NCBI GenBank assembly: GCA_964354145.1 | Contig: CAYGXX010000030.1 | Coordinates: 1-7,994 of the forward strand | Reading direction: 5' to 3' | DNA length: 7,994 nucleotides | DNA from: UBA10110 sp964354145 | Lineage (GTDB): Bacteria > Patescibacteriota > Kazan-3B-28 > UBA10110 | Shown here: piece by piece, positions 1-5,097 of the stretch | Layout of the letters: every line of letters starts with the position of its first letter | Position numbering within the stretch: position 1 is the stretch's first letter | Notes under the pieces: generated by a model | Database searches by the model: none | Seen by the model: the letters and a program-made list of their open reading frames with translations, nothing else | Told to the model about the DNA's origin: nothing | Translations under genes and position numbers: made by a program

Positions 1-70
1 GCGGGTTAGCGGGTTAGTTAACCCCACCCATACCTCCTCTTAAATAAGGGGAGGAGAGGAGGGGTTAATT
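1..70 (-). terminator. Hairpin region downstream of the DUF5667 gene
   Basis: Directly 3' of the minus-strand gene ending at 71 lies a nested inverted repeat. The outer arms are AACCCC (near 66) and GGGGTT (near 20), and an inner CCTCC/GGAGG helix closes on an AT-rich loop. There is no clear T tract after the stem, so it may be a repeat-type hairpin that only stabilises the 3' end. The first 17 bases are a direct repeat of GCGGGTTA. Confidence 0.35.
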
Positions 71-1159
71 TTATTCCTGATTGGCGGGTTTATTACCTGG
101 ATTGTCTACCTGCTCTGTAGAGGTGTTGCCGCCAGTGCTTACTGGATTAGTAAACGGTATGTCCACTAGTACATTGCCGTTCACCACTATTCGATAAACC
201 GTCATGTACCCACTCTTAACCGTGCCACTCAGAGCCACATTGCTGGCTCCGATATATTCCTGAAGGGAGATGGGTGCTGATGTAATGATGAGATACTGGT
301 TCCCCATATATAAAGCTGGACTCCCGCTTGCCGTACCTAGCCGCCCCGCTAAGGTCTGAAAGCCCTCCAGATTGGTGGCAAGCGTAGGTGGCTGATTAGA
401 ACTAGCCGAGGGTTTGGCAGCTGATTTAGACCCTGTGGAACTAACCACAGATGGGTTTTGGCTGGTTTCTGTGCCGGTTTTACCTTCAATTTCATCCCGA
501 ATTGCTACAATGGTTTGCTGGACATCCTCGCTAGGTTTAGTTTTTTCAATATCATCTAAAATAATTTTTTGATCGGCTAACAAGCTGTCAAACTTCTCCA
601 ATAAGGCGGTGGCACTAGCTGTATCCCCGCTTTCCTGCGCTTTTTTCAGCGTCTCTTTGGCGCTGACTAAAGCAGACTGGCTCTCTTTTAACACAGTGTG
701 TAGAGTTTCTTCTTGCCCTACGGATTCCTCGAGGTAGCCCAATCTTTCACCGGCAATATTTAAGCTCATTTCGGCTTTTTTGACCGGATCAGCTACCACT
801 GCTATTTCAATAGCTTGAAGCACCTTTTTCATGGCGAACAAGGCATCGCCGGGACGGGAGCTCTGCGCGGCCGCACCGGTCACTAATGAACCCAGGAATA
901 CCACCATTACTACTGCCACCGTGGCGGGCATAGAAAAAGACAGCCGGTGAGGAATCAACGCCTGTTGTAGGTGTTTTAGGGAAACAGCTAACCCTGCCTT
1001 AGTCTCCCCTGCTGCAATGGCGTCAGCTAGTTCAATCTGTCCAATGGATTGGAAGACCCGGTCCCGGATAGTTTGCTTTTTGCTAGCACTCAAAATCCCC
1101 TTGTTTTCCCCAAGGGTACGGAGCTCCGCCTCTAATTGTTCAAAAGTAGCAGATGCCAT
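71..1159 (-). CDS. Single-pass membrane DUF5667-type protein, probable partner of the ECF sigma factor
   Basis: A 362-aa protein. Residues 1-75 are a soluble helical N-terminus (predicted cytoplasmic). Residues 78-98 are one strong hydrophobic segment (SMPATVAVVMVVFLGSLVTG). Residues 100-210 match the DUF5667 pattern: small residues, PGD-LF-MKK, then DPVKKAEMSLNIAGERL and long amphipathic helices. Residues 230-262 are a Ser/Thr/Pro-rich linker and 263-338 a beta-rich terminal domain (QYLIITSAPISLQEYIGASNVALSGTV is too long to quote further). Proteins of this kind commonly lie next to ECF sigma genes in candidate-phylum genomes, where the N-terminus is thought to act as an anti-sigma module; that role is inference, and no zinc-finger (HXXXCXXC) motif is present. 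The ATG at 1159 has only a weak AGAG upstream. The gene lies downstream of the sigma factor on the same strand but is separated by 383 bp of palindromic repeats, so co-transcription is uncertain. Confidence 0.75.
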   Translation of the reverse strand: MASATFEQLEAELRTLGENKGILSASKKQTIRDRVFQSIGQIELADAIAAGETKAGLAVSLKHLQQALIPHRLSFSMPATVAVVMVVFLGSLVTGAAAQSSRPGDALFAMKKVLQAIEIAVVADPVKKAEMSLNIAGERLGYLEESVGQEETLHTVLKESQSALVSAKETLKKAQESGDTASATALLEKFDSLLADQKIILDDIEKTKPSEDVQQTIVAIRDEIEGKTGTETSQNPSVVSSTGSKSAAKPSASSNQPPTLATNLEGFQTLAGRLGTASGSPALYMGNQYLIITSAPISLQEYIGASNVALSGTVKSGYMTVYRIVVNGNVLVDIPFTNPVSTGGNTSTEQVDNPGNKPANQE

Positions 1160-1168
1160 AATGTAACT

Positions 1169-1268
1169 CTTCGACTGCGCCCGCCCTGGGCGAGGCTTCG
1201 CTCAGAGAATATTGCCTGAGCAAAGCGTTAGCCCTCCATAGCTCTTTAGAGCGACGGATGGGTCGAAG
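1169..1268. repeat. Compound inverted-repeat element upstream of the DUF5667 gene
   Basis: Outer arms CTTCGAC (1169-1175) and GTCGAAG (1262-1268) enclose three smaller hairpins: CGCCC/GGGCG (1178-1192), GCTT-C-GCTCAG paired with CTGAGC-A-AAGC (1195-1226), and GCTCT/AGAGC (1241-1252). This is a ~100-bp folded element in the space where the promoter or leader of the minus-strand gene starting at 1159 would lie. It codes for nothing visible and resembles the dispersed palindromic repeats elsewhere in the window. Confidence 0.55.
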
Positions 1269-1284
1269 GCATACCTTTAAAGTT

Positions 1285-1317
1285 AATAAAAATAGCGGCT
1301 TATTCGAATGAATAAGC
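1285..1317 (-). terminator. Candidate terminator between sigma factor and DUF5667 gene
   Basis: Perfect 8-bp stem GCTTATTC/GAATAAGC (1298-1317) with a 4-nt loop. On the minus strand it is followed within four bases by TATTTTTATT. The stem is AT-rich, so termination may be partial; it could attenuate read-through from the sigma gene into the DUF5667 gene. Confidence 0.45.
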
Positions 1318-1363
1318 TTGTGAAATATTGAAATTGTTAACTGACGATTGACTCCGTCAATTC

Positions 1364-1463
1364 GTCATCCTCTGGCTTGACCAGAGGATCCAGAAAAGAA
1401 AACAAACAGAAAACATTTTTCTGTTCCTTTTTCTGTCTAGATTCCCGCCTTCGCGGGAATGAC
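1364..1463. repeat. 100-bp MITE-like palindromic element (GTCAT...ATGAC ends)
   Basis: The left unit (1364-1393) starts GTCATCC and folds as ATCCTCTGG-CTTGA-CCAGAGGAT followed by CCAG. The right unit (about 1437-1463) is an inverted relative, ATTCCCGC-CTTC-GCGGGAAT, ending in ATGAC. The ~43-bp spacer is itself largely self-complementary, with ACAGAAAA-CAT-TTTTCTGT at its centre. The termini match those of the 58-bp repeat inside mnmA, so the two belong to one family. No ORF and no clear target-site duplication is visible. Confidence 0.7.
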
Positions 1464-1517
1464 AGATTGGGTTATCAATCCCCCAGTTTCCTAATCTAGC
1501 TTGGCGCAGTCGCGAGT

Positions 1518-1533
1518 TCCCGCATGCGCGGGA
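1518..1533. repeat. GC-rich hairpin 3' of the sigma factor gene
   Basis: TCCCGC-ATGC-GCGGGA, a 6-bp stem ten bases past the sigma factor stop codon. It lacks a T tract on the minus strand. It resembles the CCCGC/GCGGG arms of the palindromic repeat at 1364-1463 and is more likely repeat debris than an intrinsic terminator. Confidence 0.4.
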
Positions 1534-1542
1534 CAAGCTGGA

Positions 1543-2091
1543 CTAAGATAAACGTGATTTGAGCTCAGAGAGAGCTCGATGCGTTAGAGCGCGGACGTTG
1601 CCCTCTTTTTTCTTCATAATTTGGGCAACTCGGGCAATGGGTTGGTCTTCCACATACCGAAGCACTAACACTTGCTTGTATTCCGGGCGCAACTCATCAA
1701 GCGCTGCTTGCAGTTTTTGCTGCTCCGGGTATAAATCCGTTCCCCCTTCCAGATCAACAATTTCCGGCAAATTCTCGAAAGGGATGGTTTGTTTAGTGGT
1801 GCGGTAGTAATCGATCACCGCATTGCGAGCGATGGCGAACAGCCAAGTGGAAAACTTCGTGTCAGCTTTGGGCTTGAAAGTCTTAATCGCCTTCCAAACC
1901 TTTAAGAATACCTCGGCCGTAATGTCATCAGCCACATCCTCGTCTCTGGTTTTTAAATAAACGAAGCGGTAAATGTGTTCTGCCCAAAGCTCGTAAATAG
2001 CGCCAAAAGCGTGATTATCGCCCTTGGCGGCTCGCCCAACCAGATGGTCGGGAGTTTCCGTAGATGCGGGATGTGAATTGGAAACGGGCAT
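1543..2091 (-). CDS. RNA polymerase ECF sigma-70 family factor
   Basis: A 182-aa two-domain ECF sigma factor that would direct RNA polymerase to an alternative promoter class. Sigma-2 spans about residues 25-96: YELWAEHIYRFVYLKTRDEDVADDI... is the 2.1-2.2 core-binding helix pair, and FSTWLFAIARNAVIDYYR is the region 2.3-2.4 DNA-melting/-10-recognition segment. Sigma-4 spans about 125-180, with LDELRPEYKQVLVLRYVED followed by the helix-turn-helix ending ALTHRALSELKSRL. There is no region 1 or 3, and the length is normal for an ECF factor. The first ~18 residues are a Ser/Thr/Pro-rich tail. The ATG at 2091 is preceded by a weak AAGAG about 5 nt away. A TGTAAC/CGTTATA promoter-like pair lies just upstream, so autoregulation is plausible. 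The DUF5667 protein downstream is the likely cognate regulator. Confidence 0.93.
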   Translation of the reverse strand: MPVSNSHPASTETPDHLVGRAAKGDNHAFGAIYELWAEHIYRFVYLKTRDEDVADDITAEVFLKVWKAIKTFKPKADTKFSTWLFAIARNAVIDYYRTTKQTIPFENLPEIVDLEGGTDLYPEQQKLQAALDELRPEYKQVLVLRYVEDQPIARVAQIMKKKEGNVRALTHRALSELKSRLS

Positions 2092-2108
2092 TAAACTCTT
2101 ACGTTAGA

Positions 2109-2138
2109 TATAACGATAAAACTGCCTGATTTGTTACA
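2109..2138 (-). promoter_or_regulatory. Candidate ECF-type promoter of the sigma factor gene
   Basis: On the minus strand TGTAAC (2138-2133) is separated by 17 bp from CGTTATA (2115-2109). This resembles ECF promoters with an AAC-type -35 and a CGT-type -10, such as the TGAAAC/CGTA class of Bacillus sigma-W. The predicted start near 2103 would give a ~12-nt leader before the ATG at 2091. Inference from pattern only. Confidence 0.4.
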
Positions 2139-2154
2139 GATATTAGTAAATATC
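2139..2154. promoter_or_regulatory. Short dyad beside the sigma factor -35
   Basis: GATATT-AGTA-AATATC, a perfect 6-bp dyad directly upstream of the TGTAAC element, placed where an operator could sit. It is AT-rich and short, so chance is possible. Confidence 0.25.
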
Positions 2155-2295
2155 AGCTCTGGGAGCCAATAATTCCAACATGACTTATTTGACATTTGGC
2201 GTGCCATACAGGGTTAAAAATGCCTTAATTTTGTCCACCTGATTATACGCAAAAGCAGTCAAAAAGACAAGAGACTAGAGGTTAGTAACTAGAGG

Positions 2296-2326
2296 ATAAG
2301 AAATGAGCCCCTTTTTGGGGGGCTCA
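2296..2326 (-). terminator. Intrinsic terminator of the candidate small RNA
   Basis: On the minus strand TGAGCCCC and GGGGCTCA form an 8-bp GC-rich stem with a 7-nt loop (2304-2326), followed immediately by TTTCTTATC. The T tract is interrupted but acceptable. It lies about 440 bp beyond the mnmA stop and 8 nt beyond the 3' arm of the small RNA's closing helix, so it fits the RNA better than mnmA. Confidence 0.6.
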
Positions 2327-2445
2327 CAGGGAATCGGGTCTACCAGGAGGTGGCAGGTATGATATTAGGACTGGCCATACAGCGCAGCCGTTTTTCAAAG
2401 CAGCATGACTGCTTGCCCCGTTCGTTGCGCCTAATAGCCGATTCC
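2296..2445 (-). ncRNA. Candidate ~150-nt structured small RNA with anti-SD hairpin loop
   Basis: A perfect TATAAT -10 on the minus strand (2457-2452) predicts a start near 2445, exactly at GGAATCGG, which pairs with CCGATTCC (2337-2330). Next inward TATTAGG (2436-2430) pairs with CCTAATA (2369-2363), GCGCA (2430-2426) with TGCGC (2386-2382), and AAGCAG/CTGCTT forms a hairpin at 2398-2414. Between the two long-range helices on the 3' side, TACC (2359-2356) and GGTA (2344-2341) present an 11-nt loop containing CACCUCCU. A terminator hairpin follows at once. No known family is recognised: SRP, tmRNA and RNase P signatures are absent, and a short resemblance to 6S (GGCCAGUCC...UCAUACC) is too weak to use. 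The -35 is poor (ATGCTT at 17 bp). The promoter/helix/terminator agreement makes an RNA gene likely; the function is unknown. Confidence 0.55.
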
Positions 2446-2451
2446 GCAAAT

Positions 2452-2457
2452 ATTATA
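2452..2457 (-). promoter_or_regulatory. -10 box of the candidate small RNA
   Basis: Perfect TATAAT on the minus strand, seven bases before the predicted first nucleotide of the small RNA. The -35 region has no good match at 16-18 bp; TTGCTA occurs only 13 bp away. Confidence 0.45.
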
Positions 2458-2509
2458 CACGAAACTACCCTAGCAAGCATTTTCTTATCTCTATTTTTAA
2501 AACCAGCCC

Positions 2510-2760
2510 TTGGAGTCCGAGCGTAATGAGCCAATAAAATTGCTGCTGCGGAGCCAACTGTTCGACCCTGCGTATGCGGGAGAGTTTGGCGGAGCGGAAA
2601 GACATATTTTATTAGGCGAATAGCGAGGACGACGGGCTGGGACTTTGGTGTTACCTTTCTAGAAAGGTAACAAAAGAAAATTCTAGAAAGGTAACAAGAA
2701 TTGGGTTGCTTCGGAAAGCAACAGATCCCTCTCCCCAGCTGGCGGAGGGCTCGGGACGAC
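2510..2760. repeat. Structured repeat element, copy A
   Basis: About 250 bp, a diverged homologue of copy B at 5098-5343, in the same orientation. Shared landmarks in order: TTGGAG; GCTGCGGAGCC; a CCCTGCG...TGCGGG hairpin; GAGCGGAAAG; a long-range helix CCAATAAAAT (2531-2540) with ATTTTATTAGG (2606-2616); GACTTTGG; a perfect 22-bp palindrome GTTACCTTTCT/AGAAAGGTAAC (2650-2671); TTCTAGAAA; the hairpin GTTGCTT/AAGCAAC (2705-2722); CAGATCCC; a CCCTC/GAGGG stem; and TCGGGACGAC. Helices are kept while their bases change between copies. It starts 7 bp past the mnmA stop on the opposite side of that gene's 3' end. No conserved reading frame. Confidence 0.75.
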
Positions 2761-2767
2761 AAAACAA

Positions 2768-4123
2768 TTACATAGTACCAGTAATAATGCCACCACCAAG
2801 ACAGATTTCGCCTTTATATAAGACCAGGGATTGGCCGGGGGTAATGGCACGCTCGGGTTTGACGAACTCAAAATAATAGCCTTTACCATCATGGCAGAGC
2901 TTCCCACGGCTAACCGAGGGGGTATAGCGCGACTTGGCAGTAAGCACTATCGCCATCAAATCCTTGGTTTTGATAGTCTTATTAATTAAATGGAAGTTGG
3001 CTAAGCGAGCAGCTTTGGCGTAGGTGTCTTTGTCGTCCCCCACAATCACCAGATTCTTTTTGACATCTTTACCGATGACATAGAGTGGCTTAACTGTACC
3101 TGACAGCCCTTCAATCCTCCTTTGGCCAATAGTATAGAACCAAGAGCCTTCATGTTCGCCGATCTTGCGCCCCTCTTTGGTCACGATATCCCCTTTCTTT
3201 TCGGGGAGCCGGGTTTTGAGAAAATCCTTTACATCAATTCGCCCAATAAAACAAATTCCTTGGCTATCCCGCCGCTCAGCTGTCGGAAGCTTGGCTTTTT
3301 TAGCCATTTCCCGTAAATCAGCCTTAATATAATCCCCCACCGGGAAGATACATTTCTTGAGCTGCTCTTGGGTTAACCGATAAACAAAATAAGTTTGGTC
3401 TTTGATGGGGTCCTTGCCTTTCAAAAGCTGGTAATCTTTGCAAATTTTGGCATTTTTGCCATTCTTCTCATCATCTGTCATTCCGGGCTTGACCCGGAAT
3501 CCAGGCCTGGATCCTGAATCAAGTTCAGGATGACGAAAAGGAACCAATTTGAAAGATTTAGGATCGATACAACGAGAACGAATATGATGACCAGTGGCGA
3601 TGTAATCGGCATCTAATTTCAAGGCTTTTTTGAGAAAATCGTCAAACTTGATCTCGGTATTACACATTACATCTGGATTAGGGGTTAATCCAGCTTCGTA
3701 TCCCTTGAAAAAAGGGCTAATCACTCGTTTGCGGTAATCTTTCTCAAAACTCCACACCTGATAAGGGATTTTAAGGAATTTGCACACCTTAACCATATCT
3801 TTGTAATCCTGATACAGTGGACACTCCTCAATCCGCTTGATCGGGAATGACCAGTTTTTCATAAAGACCCCGACCACCTGATAGCCCTGCTTCTGAAGGT
3901 GATAGGCAGTAAATGAGGAGTCCACTCCCCCGCTCATCGCTACAAACACCACTGGTGTGGTGCGTTTGCTTCTCGGAGGCAATTTTAGCGGACTAGATAT
4001 AAAATAATCCCTCCAATGCCAATGTCGCTTTGCGACATTGGCTCCGTTTTCCGAACCCCTTGGGTTTGGGACATCGGAGCGACCTTTAGTAGGTTTTAAC
4101 TGCTTTGCCATAATTAATACCAT
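2768..4123 (-). CDS. mnmA: tRNA-specific 2-thiouridylase MnmA, with extension and repeat-encoded insert
   Basis: Thiolates U34 of Lys/Glu/Gln tRNAs using ATP and a persulfide, in the cytoplasm. The 451 residues exceed the usual ~360. The PP-loop SGGVDSS is at 64-70. The nucleophile Cys154 lies in NPDVMCNTEIKF, followed by ATGHH (176-180). LLKGKDPIKDQTYFVYRL is the family loop before the central domain. Cys291, the second catalytic cysteine, lies in DSQGICFIG, then GQRR (333-336), and the C-terminal beta-barrel ends LGGGIITGTM. Both cysteines and the ATP site are intact, so the enzyme should be active. Two oddities: residues 1-56 precede the normal start and include a hairpin-encoded stretch, and residues 197-216 are encoded by a 58-bp palindromic repeat kept in frame. 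A TATAAT sits 11 bp before the ATG at 4123, so the leader is very short; a second ATG is at 4111. Its promoter region overlaps that of the divergent gene at 4266. Confidence 0.95.
   Translation of the reverse strand: MVLIMAKQLKPTKGRSDVPNPRGSENGANVAKRHWHWRDYFISSPLKLPPRSKRTTPVVFVAMSGGVDSSFTAYHLQKQGYQVVGVFMKNWSFPIKRIEECPLYQDYKDMVKVCKFLKIPYQVWSFEKDYRKRVISPFFKGYEAGLTPNPDVMCNTEIKFDDFLKKALKLDADYIATGHHIRSRCIDPKSFKLVPFRHPELDSGSRPGFRVKPGMTDDEKNGKNAKICKDYQLLKGKDPIKDQTYFVYRLTQEQLKKCIFPVGDYIKADLREMAKKAKLPTAERRDSQGICFIGRIDVKDFLKTRLPEKKGDIVTKEGRKIGEHEGSWFYTIGQRRIEGLSGTVKPLYVIGKDVKKNLVIVGDDKDTYAKAARLANFHLINKTIKTKDLMAIVLTAKSRYTPSVSRGKLCHDGKGYYFEFVKPERAITPGQSLVLYKGEICLGGGIITGTM
3477..3534. repeat. 58-bp palindromic repeat embedded in mnmA coding sequence
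   Basis: Two inverted 28-nt units separated by GC. Each starts GTCAT, folds as a stem with a CTTGA-type loop (ATTCCGGG-CTTGA-CCCGGAAT; ATCCTGAA-TCAAG-TTCAGGAT) and ends CCAG/CTGG. It is read on the minus strand as residues 197-216 (RHPELDSGSR, PGFRVKPGMT) of MnmA without a frameshift. It lies between the ATGHH segment and the LLKGKDPIKDQ segment, a surface loop in known MnmA structures. Comparable in principle to Rickettsia palindromic elements in coding genes. Confidence 0.9.
4018..4042. repeat. Perfect hairpin inside the mnmA N-terminal extension
   Basis: GCCAATGTCGC-TTT-GCGACATTGGC, an 11-bp perfect stem with a 3-nt loop, within the codons for residues ~28-36 of the extension. A weaker GCTCCG/CGGAGC pair flanks the neighbouring bases to 4080. 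It suggests the extension was built by a repeat insertion at the 5' end of the gene. Confidence 0.7.
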
Positions 4124-4134
4124 TACGCCTTTAC

Positions 4135-4163
4135 ATTATACCGCCAATTACGAGCTTGATTAA
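4135..4163 (-). promoter_or_regulatory. mnmA promoter, near-leaderless
   Basis: A perfect TATAAT on the minus strand (4140-4135), with a weak TTAATC (4163-4158) 17 bp upstream. The start would fall near 4128, leaving about 5 nt before the ATG at 4123, so the mRNA would be almost leaderless. The AAAGG just upstream of that point may not be transcribed. Confidence 0.55.
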
Positions 4164-4184
4164 GCATTTTTACTGTGCTAGACT
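4156..4184 (+). promoter_or_regulatory. Promoter of the plus-strand 199-aa gene
   Basis: TTGATT (4156-4161), a 17-bp spacer and TAGACT (4179-4184), preceded by TGC as an extended -10. The start would be near 4191. Its -35 overlaps the -35 position of the divergent mnmA promoter (4158-4163). Confidence 0.5.
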
Positions 4185-4252
4185 ATAGAAATCCTGATGG
4201 TTCCTCTCAAAGAAACCACAGGAAGTACCCTAAAATCACTCCGCAAGGAGAA

Positions 4253-4258
4253 AGGAGG
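4253..4258 (+). promoter_or_regulatory. Strong Shine-Dalgarno fixing the 4266 start
   Basis: AGGAGG seven bases before ATG 4266. It is the clearest SD attached to a confident gene in this window; the other genes have weak or no SD. Confidence 0.8.
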
Positions 4259-4265
4259 GCGCAGA

Positions 4266-4865
4266 ATGCCCAAACCAGATAAATCAAATCTGCCGGTTCC
4301 ACTCTCCGATTACCTATCAGACATGATCGCGCAAGATGGCGATCATGGAAATGTGGCTCAGTGGCTGCTCGCGGTAAGGATGGCAGAAAAAGTCGAAATA
4401 CCTACCGGACACAACAAAATCATCGAAGCCATCAACCACAGCCAGGAAGTCCTGGTTTCAATGATCGAACACCAGGTCATGATGACCGTGGCTAAACTCA
4501 CAATGGAAACCATCGACGAAGCAGAGAAAGCCATCGAGAAAGAGTTGGCTTCCGAACCGCCCAGCGACGAGTCCGCCGAAACGGTGACCGAAGGCAGATT
4601 CGCCGCCTTCACGGCAAATCTCAAGTTTTTTGAGAAGTTAATAAAGTTAGTGATAGACAACAGCCTATCACCATCAGAAGAGACAAGAGAGGCCATCGCC
4701 AAGGTCATAGACGATCTTGAGGCTTCCCTCCTCGTCACCTATGGTCCAGAGGGGGCCAAGTCATTCTGCCAGGAACTTCGGGACATCCACCACTTACCGG
4801 CTGCCCAACCTCCCTTCGTCGGCCCTGACCTCAAAGACACGTCTGGCCTGTCTGACGCTACATAG
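4266..4865 (+). CDS. Unrecognised 199-aa acidic, mostly helical cytoplasmic protein
   Basis: Not recognised. The start ATG at 4266 is chosen because AGGAGG lies at 4253-4258 with 7-nt spacing; an in-frame ATG at 4197 has no RBS. The protein has no signal peptide, TM segment, Cys/His metal motif or known catalytic signature. Residues 12-42 and 50-95 look like amphipathic helices (NKIIEAINHSQEVLVSMIEH; ETIDEAEKAIEKEL). Residues 96-110 are an acidic Ser/Glu/Pro linker. Residues 111-175 form a second helical block (FAAFTANLKFFEKLIKLVID; REAIAKVIDDLEASLLVTY), and the last ~20 residues are Pro/Gly/Ser-rich and probably disordered. It is monocistronic, with its own promoter and strong terminator, and runs against all other credible protein genes here. 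Its codons look more GC-ending than those of mnmA or the MerR-like gene, which may mean later acquisition. A structural or partner-binding role is guesswork. Confidence 0.7.
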   Translation: MPKPDKSNLPVPLSDYLSDMIAQDGDHGNVAQWLLAVRMAEKVEIPTGHNKIIEAINHSQEVLVSMIEHQVMMTVAKLTMETIDEAEKAIEKELASEPPSDESAETVTEGRFAAFTANLKFFEKLIKLVIDNSLSPSEETREAIAKVIDDLEASLLVTYGPEGAKSFCQELRDIHHLPAAQPPFVGPDLKDTSGLSDAT

Positions 4866-4896
4866 CATAGGCGGAAGACAATAATTTGCACCTAAC

Positions 4897-4923
4897 AGGC
4901 GCCACCAGGCGCCTTGTTTTTTA
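4897..4923 (+). terminator. Intrinsic terminator of the 199-aa gene
   Basis: A 7-bp stem AGGCGCC (4897-4903)/GGCGCCT (4908-4914) with loop ACCA, followed by TGTTTTTTAT. Good GC stem plus T tract, about 30 nt past the stop codon. Confidence 0.85.
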
Positions 4924-4942
4924 TATCTTATAATCCCCTCTC

Positions 4943-4970
4943 TTCAACGGCTCATGAATGAGCCGTTGAA
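4943..4970. repeat. 28-bp inverted repeat
   Basis: TTCAACGGCTCAT-GA-ATGAGCCGTTGAA: perfect 13-bp arms with a 2-bp centre, flanked by ATAAT/ATTAT that extend the symmetry loosely. There is no T tract, so it is not a conventional terminator. It could be an operator, a cruciform or a repeat. Confidence 0.7.
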
Positions 4971-5026
4971 AATTATACGATTCTGGAGTCGCCCTGGAGC
5001 TCCCCAGAAGGACGTCCAGCAGACTA

Positions 5027-5062
5027 GGCCACGCAGAAACGCTATAGCGTTTCTGCGTGGCC
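5027..5062. repeat. 36-bp perfect palindrome
   Basis: The arms GGCCACGCAGAAACGCTA (5027-5044) and its exact reverse complement (5045-5062) meet with no spacer. It lies 36 bp upstream of structured repeat copy B and 57 bp after the 28-bp inverted repeat, in DNA with no gene. Confidence 0.85.
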
Positions 5063-5097
5063 ATTGGAGCTTGAGTGTCTTGTCTTAAAATCGGGCA

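Noticed and set aside
1559..1807. Plus-strand frames opposite the sigma factor, mnmA, the MerR-like gene and ndk
   Set aside because: Antisense shadows of clear genes (also 3122-3316, 5591-5776 and 7251-7517) with no translation signals or recognisable motifs.
2296..2445. 6S RNA, from GGCCAGUCC...AUAUCAUACC resembling part of the E. coli molecule
   Set aside because: The match is short, and the predicted fold (nested helices plus an anti-SD hairpin) is not the 6S rod with a central bubble.
2340..2762. A 140-codon open frame on the minus strand
   Set aside because: It runs across the candidate small RNA and structured repeat A, has no RBS or recognisable domain, and its residues come from palindromic DNA.
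2683..2907. A 74-codon frame on the minus strand
   Set aside because: It overlaps the well-supported 3' end of mnmA in another frame and reads through structured repeat A.
4358..4738. A 126-codon minus-strand frame
   Set aside because: Complement of the supported 199-aa gene; no RBS or domain.
4197..4865. Upstream ATG at 4197 as the start of the plus-strand gene
   Set aside because: No SD and only ~6 nt from the predicted transcription start; ATG 4266 has AGGAGG at ideal spacing.
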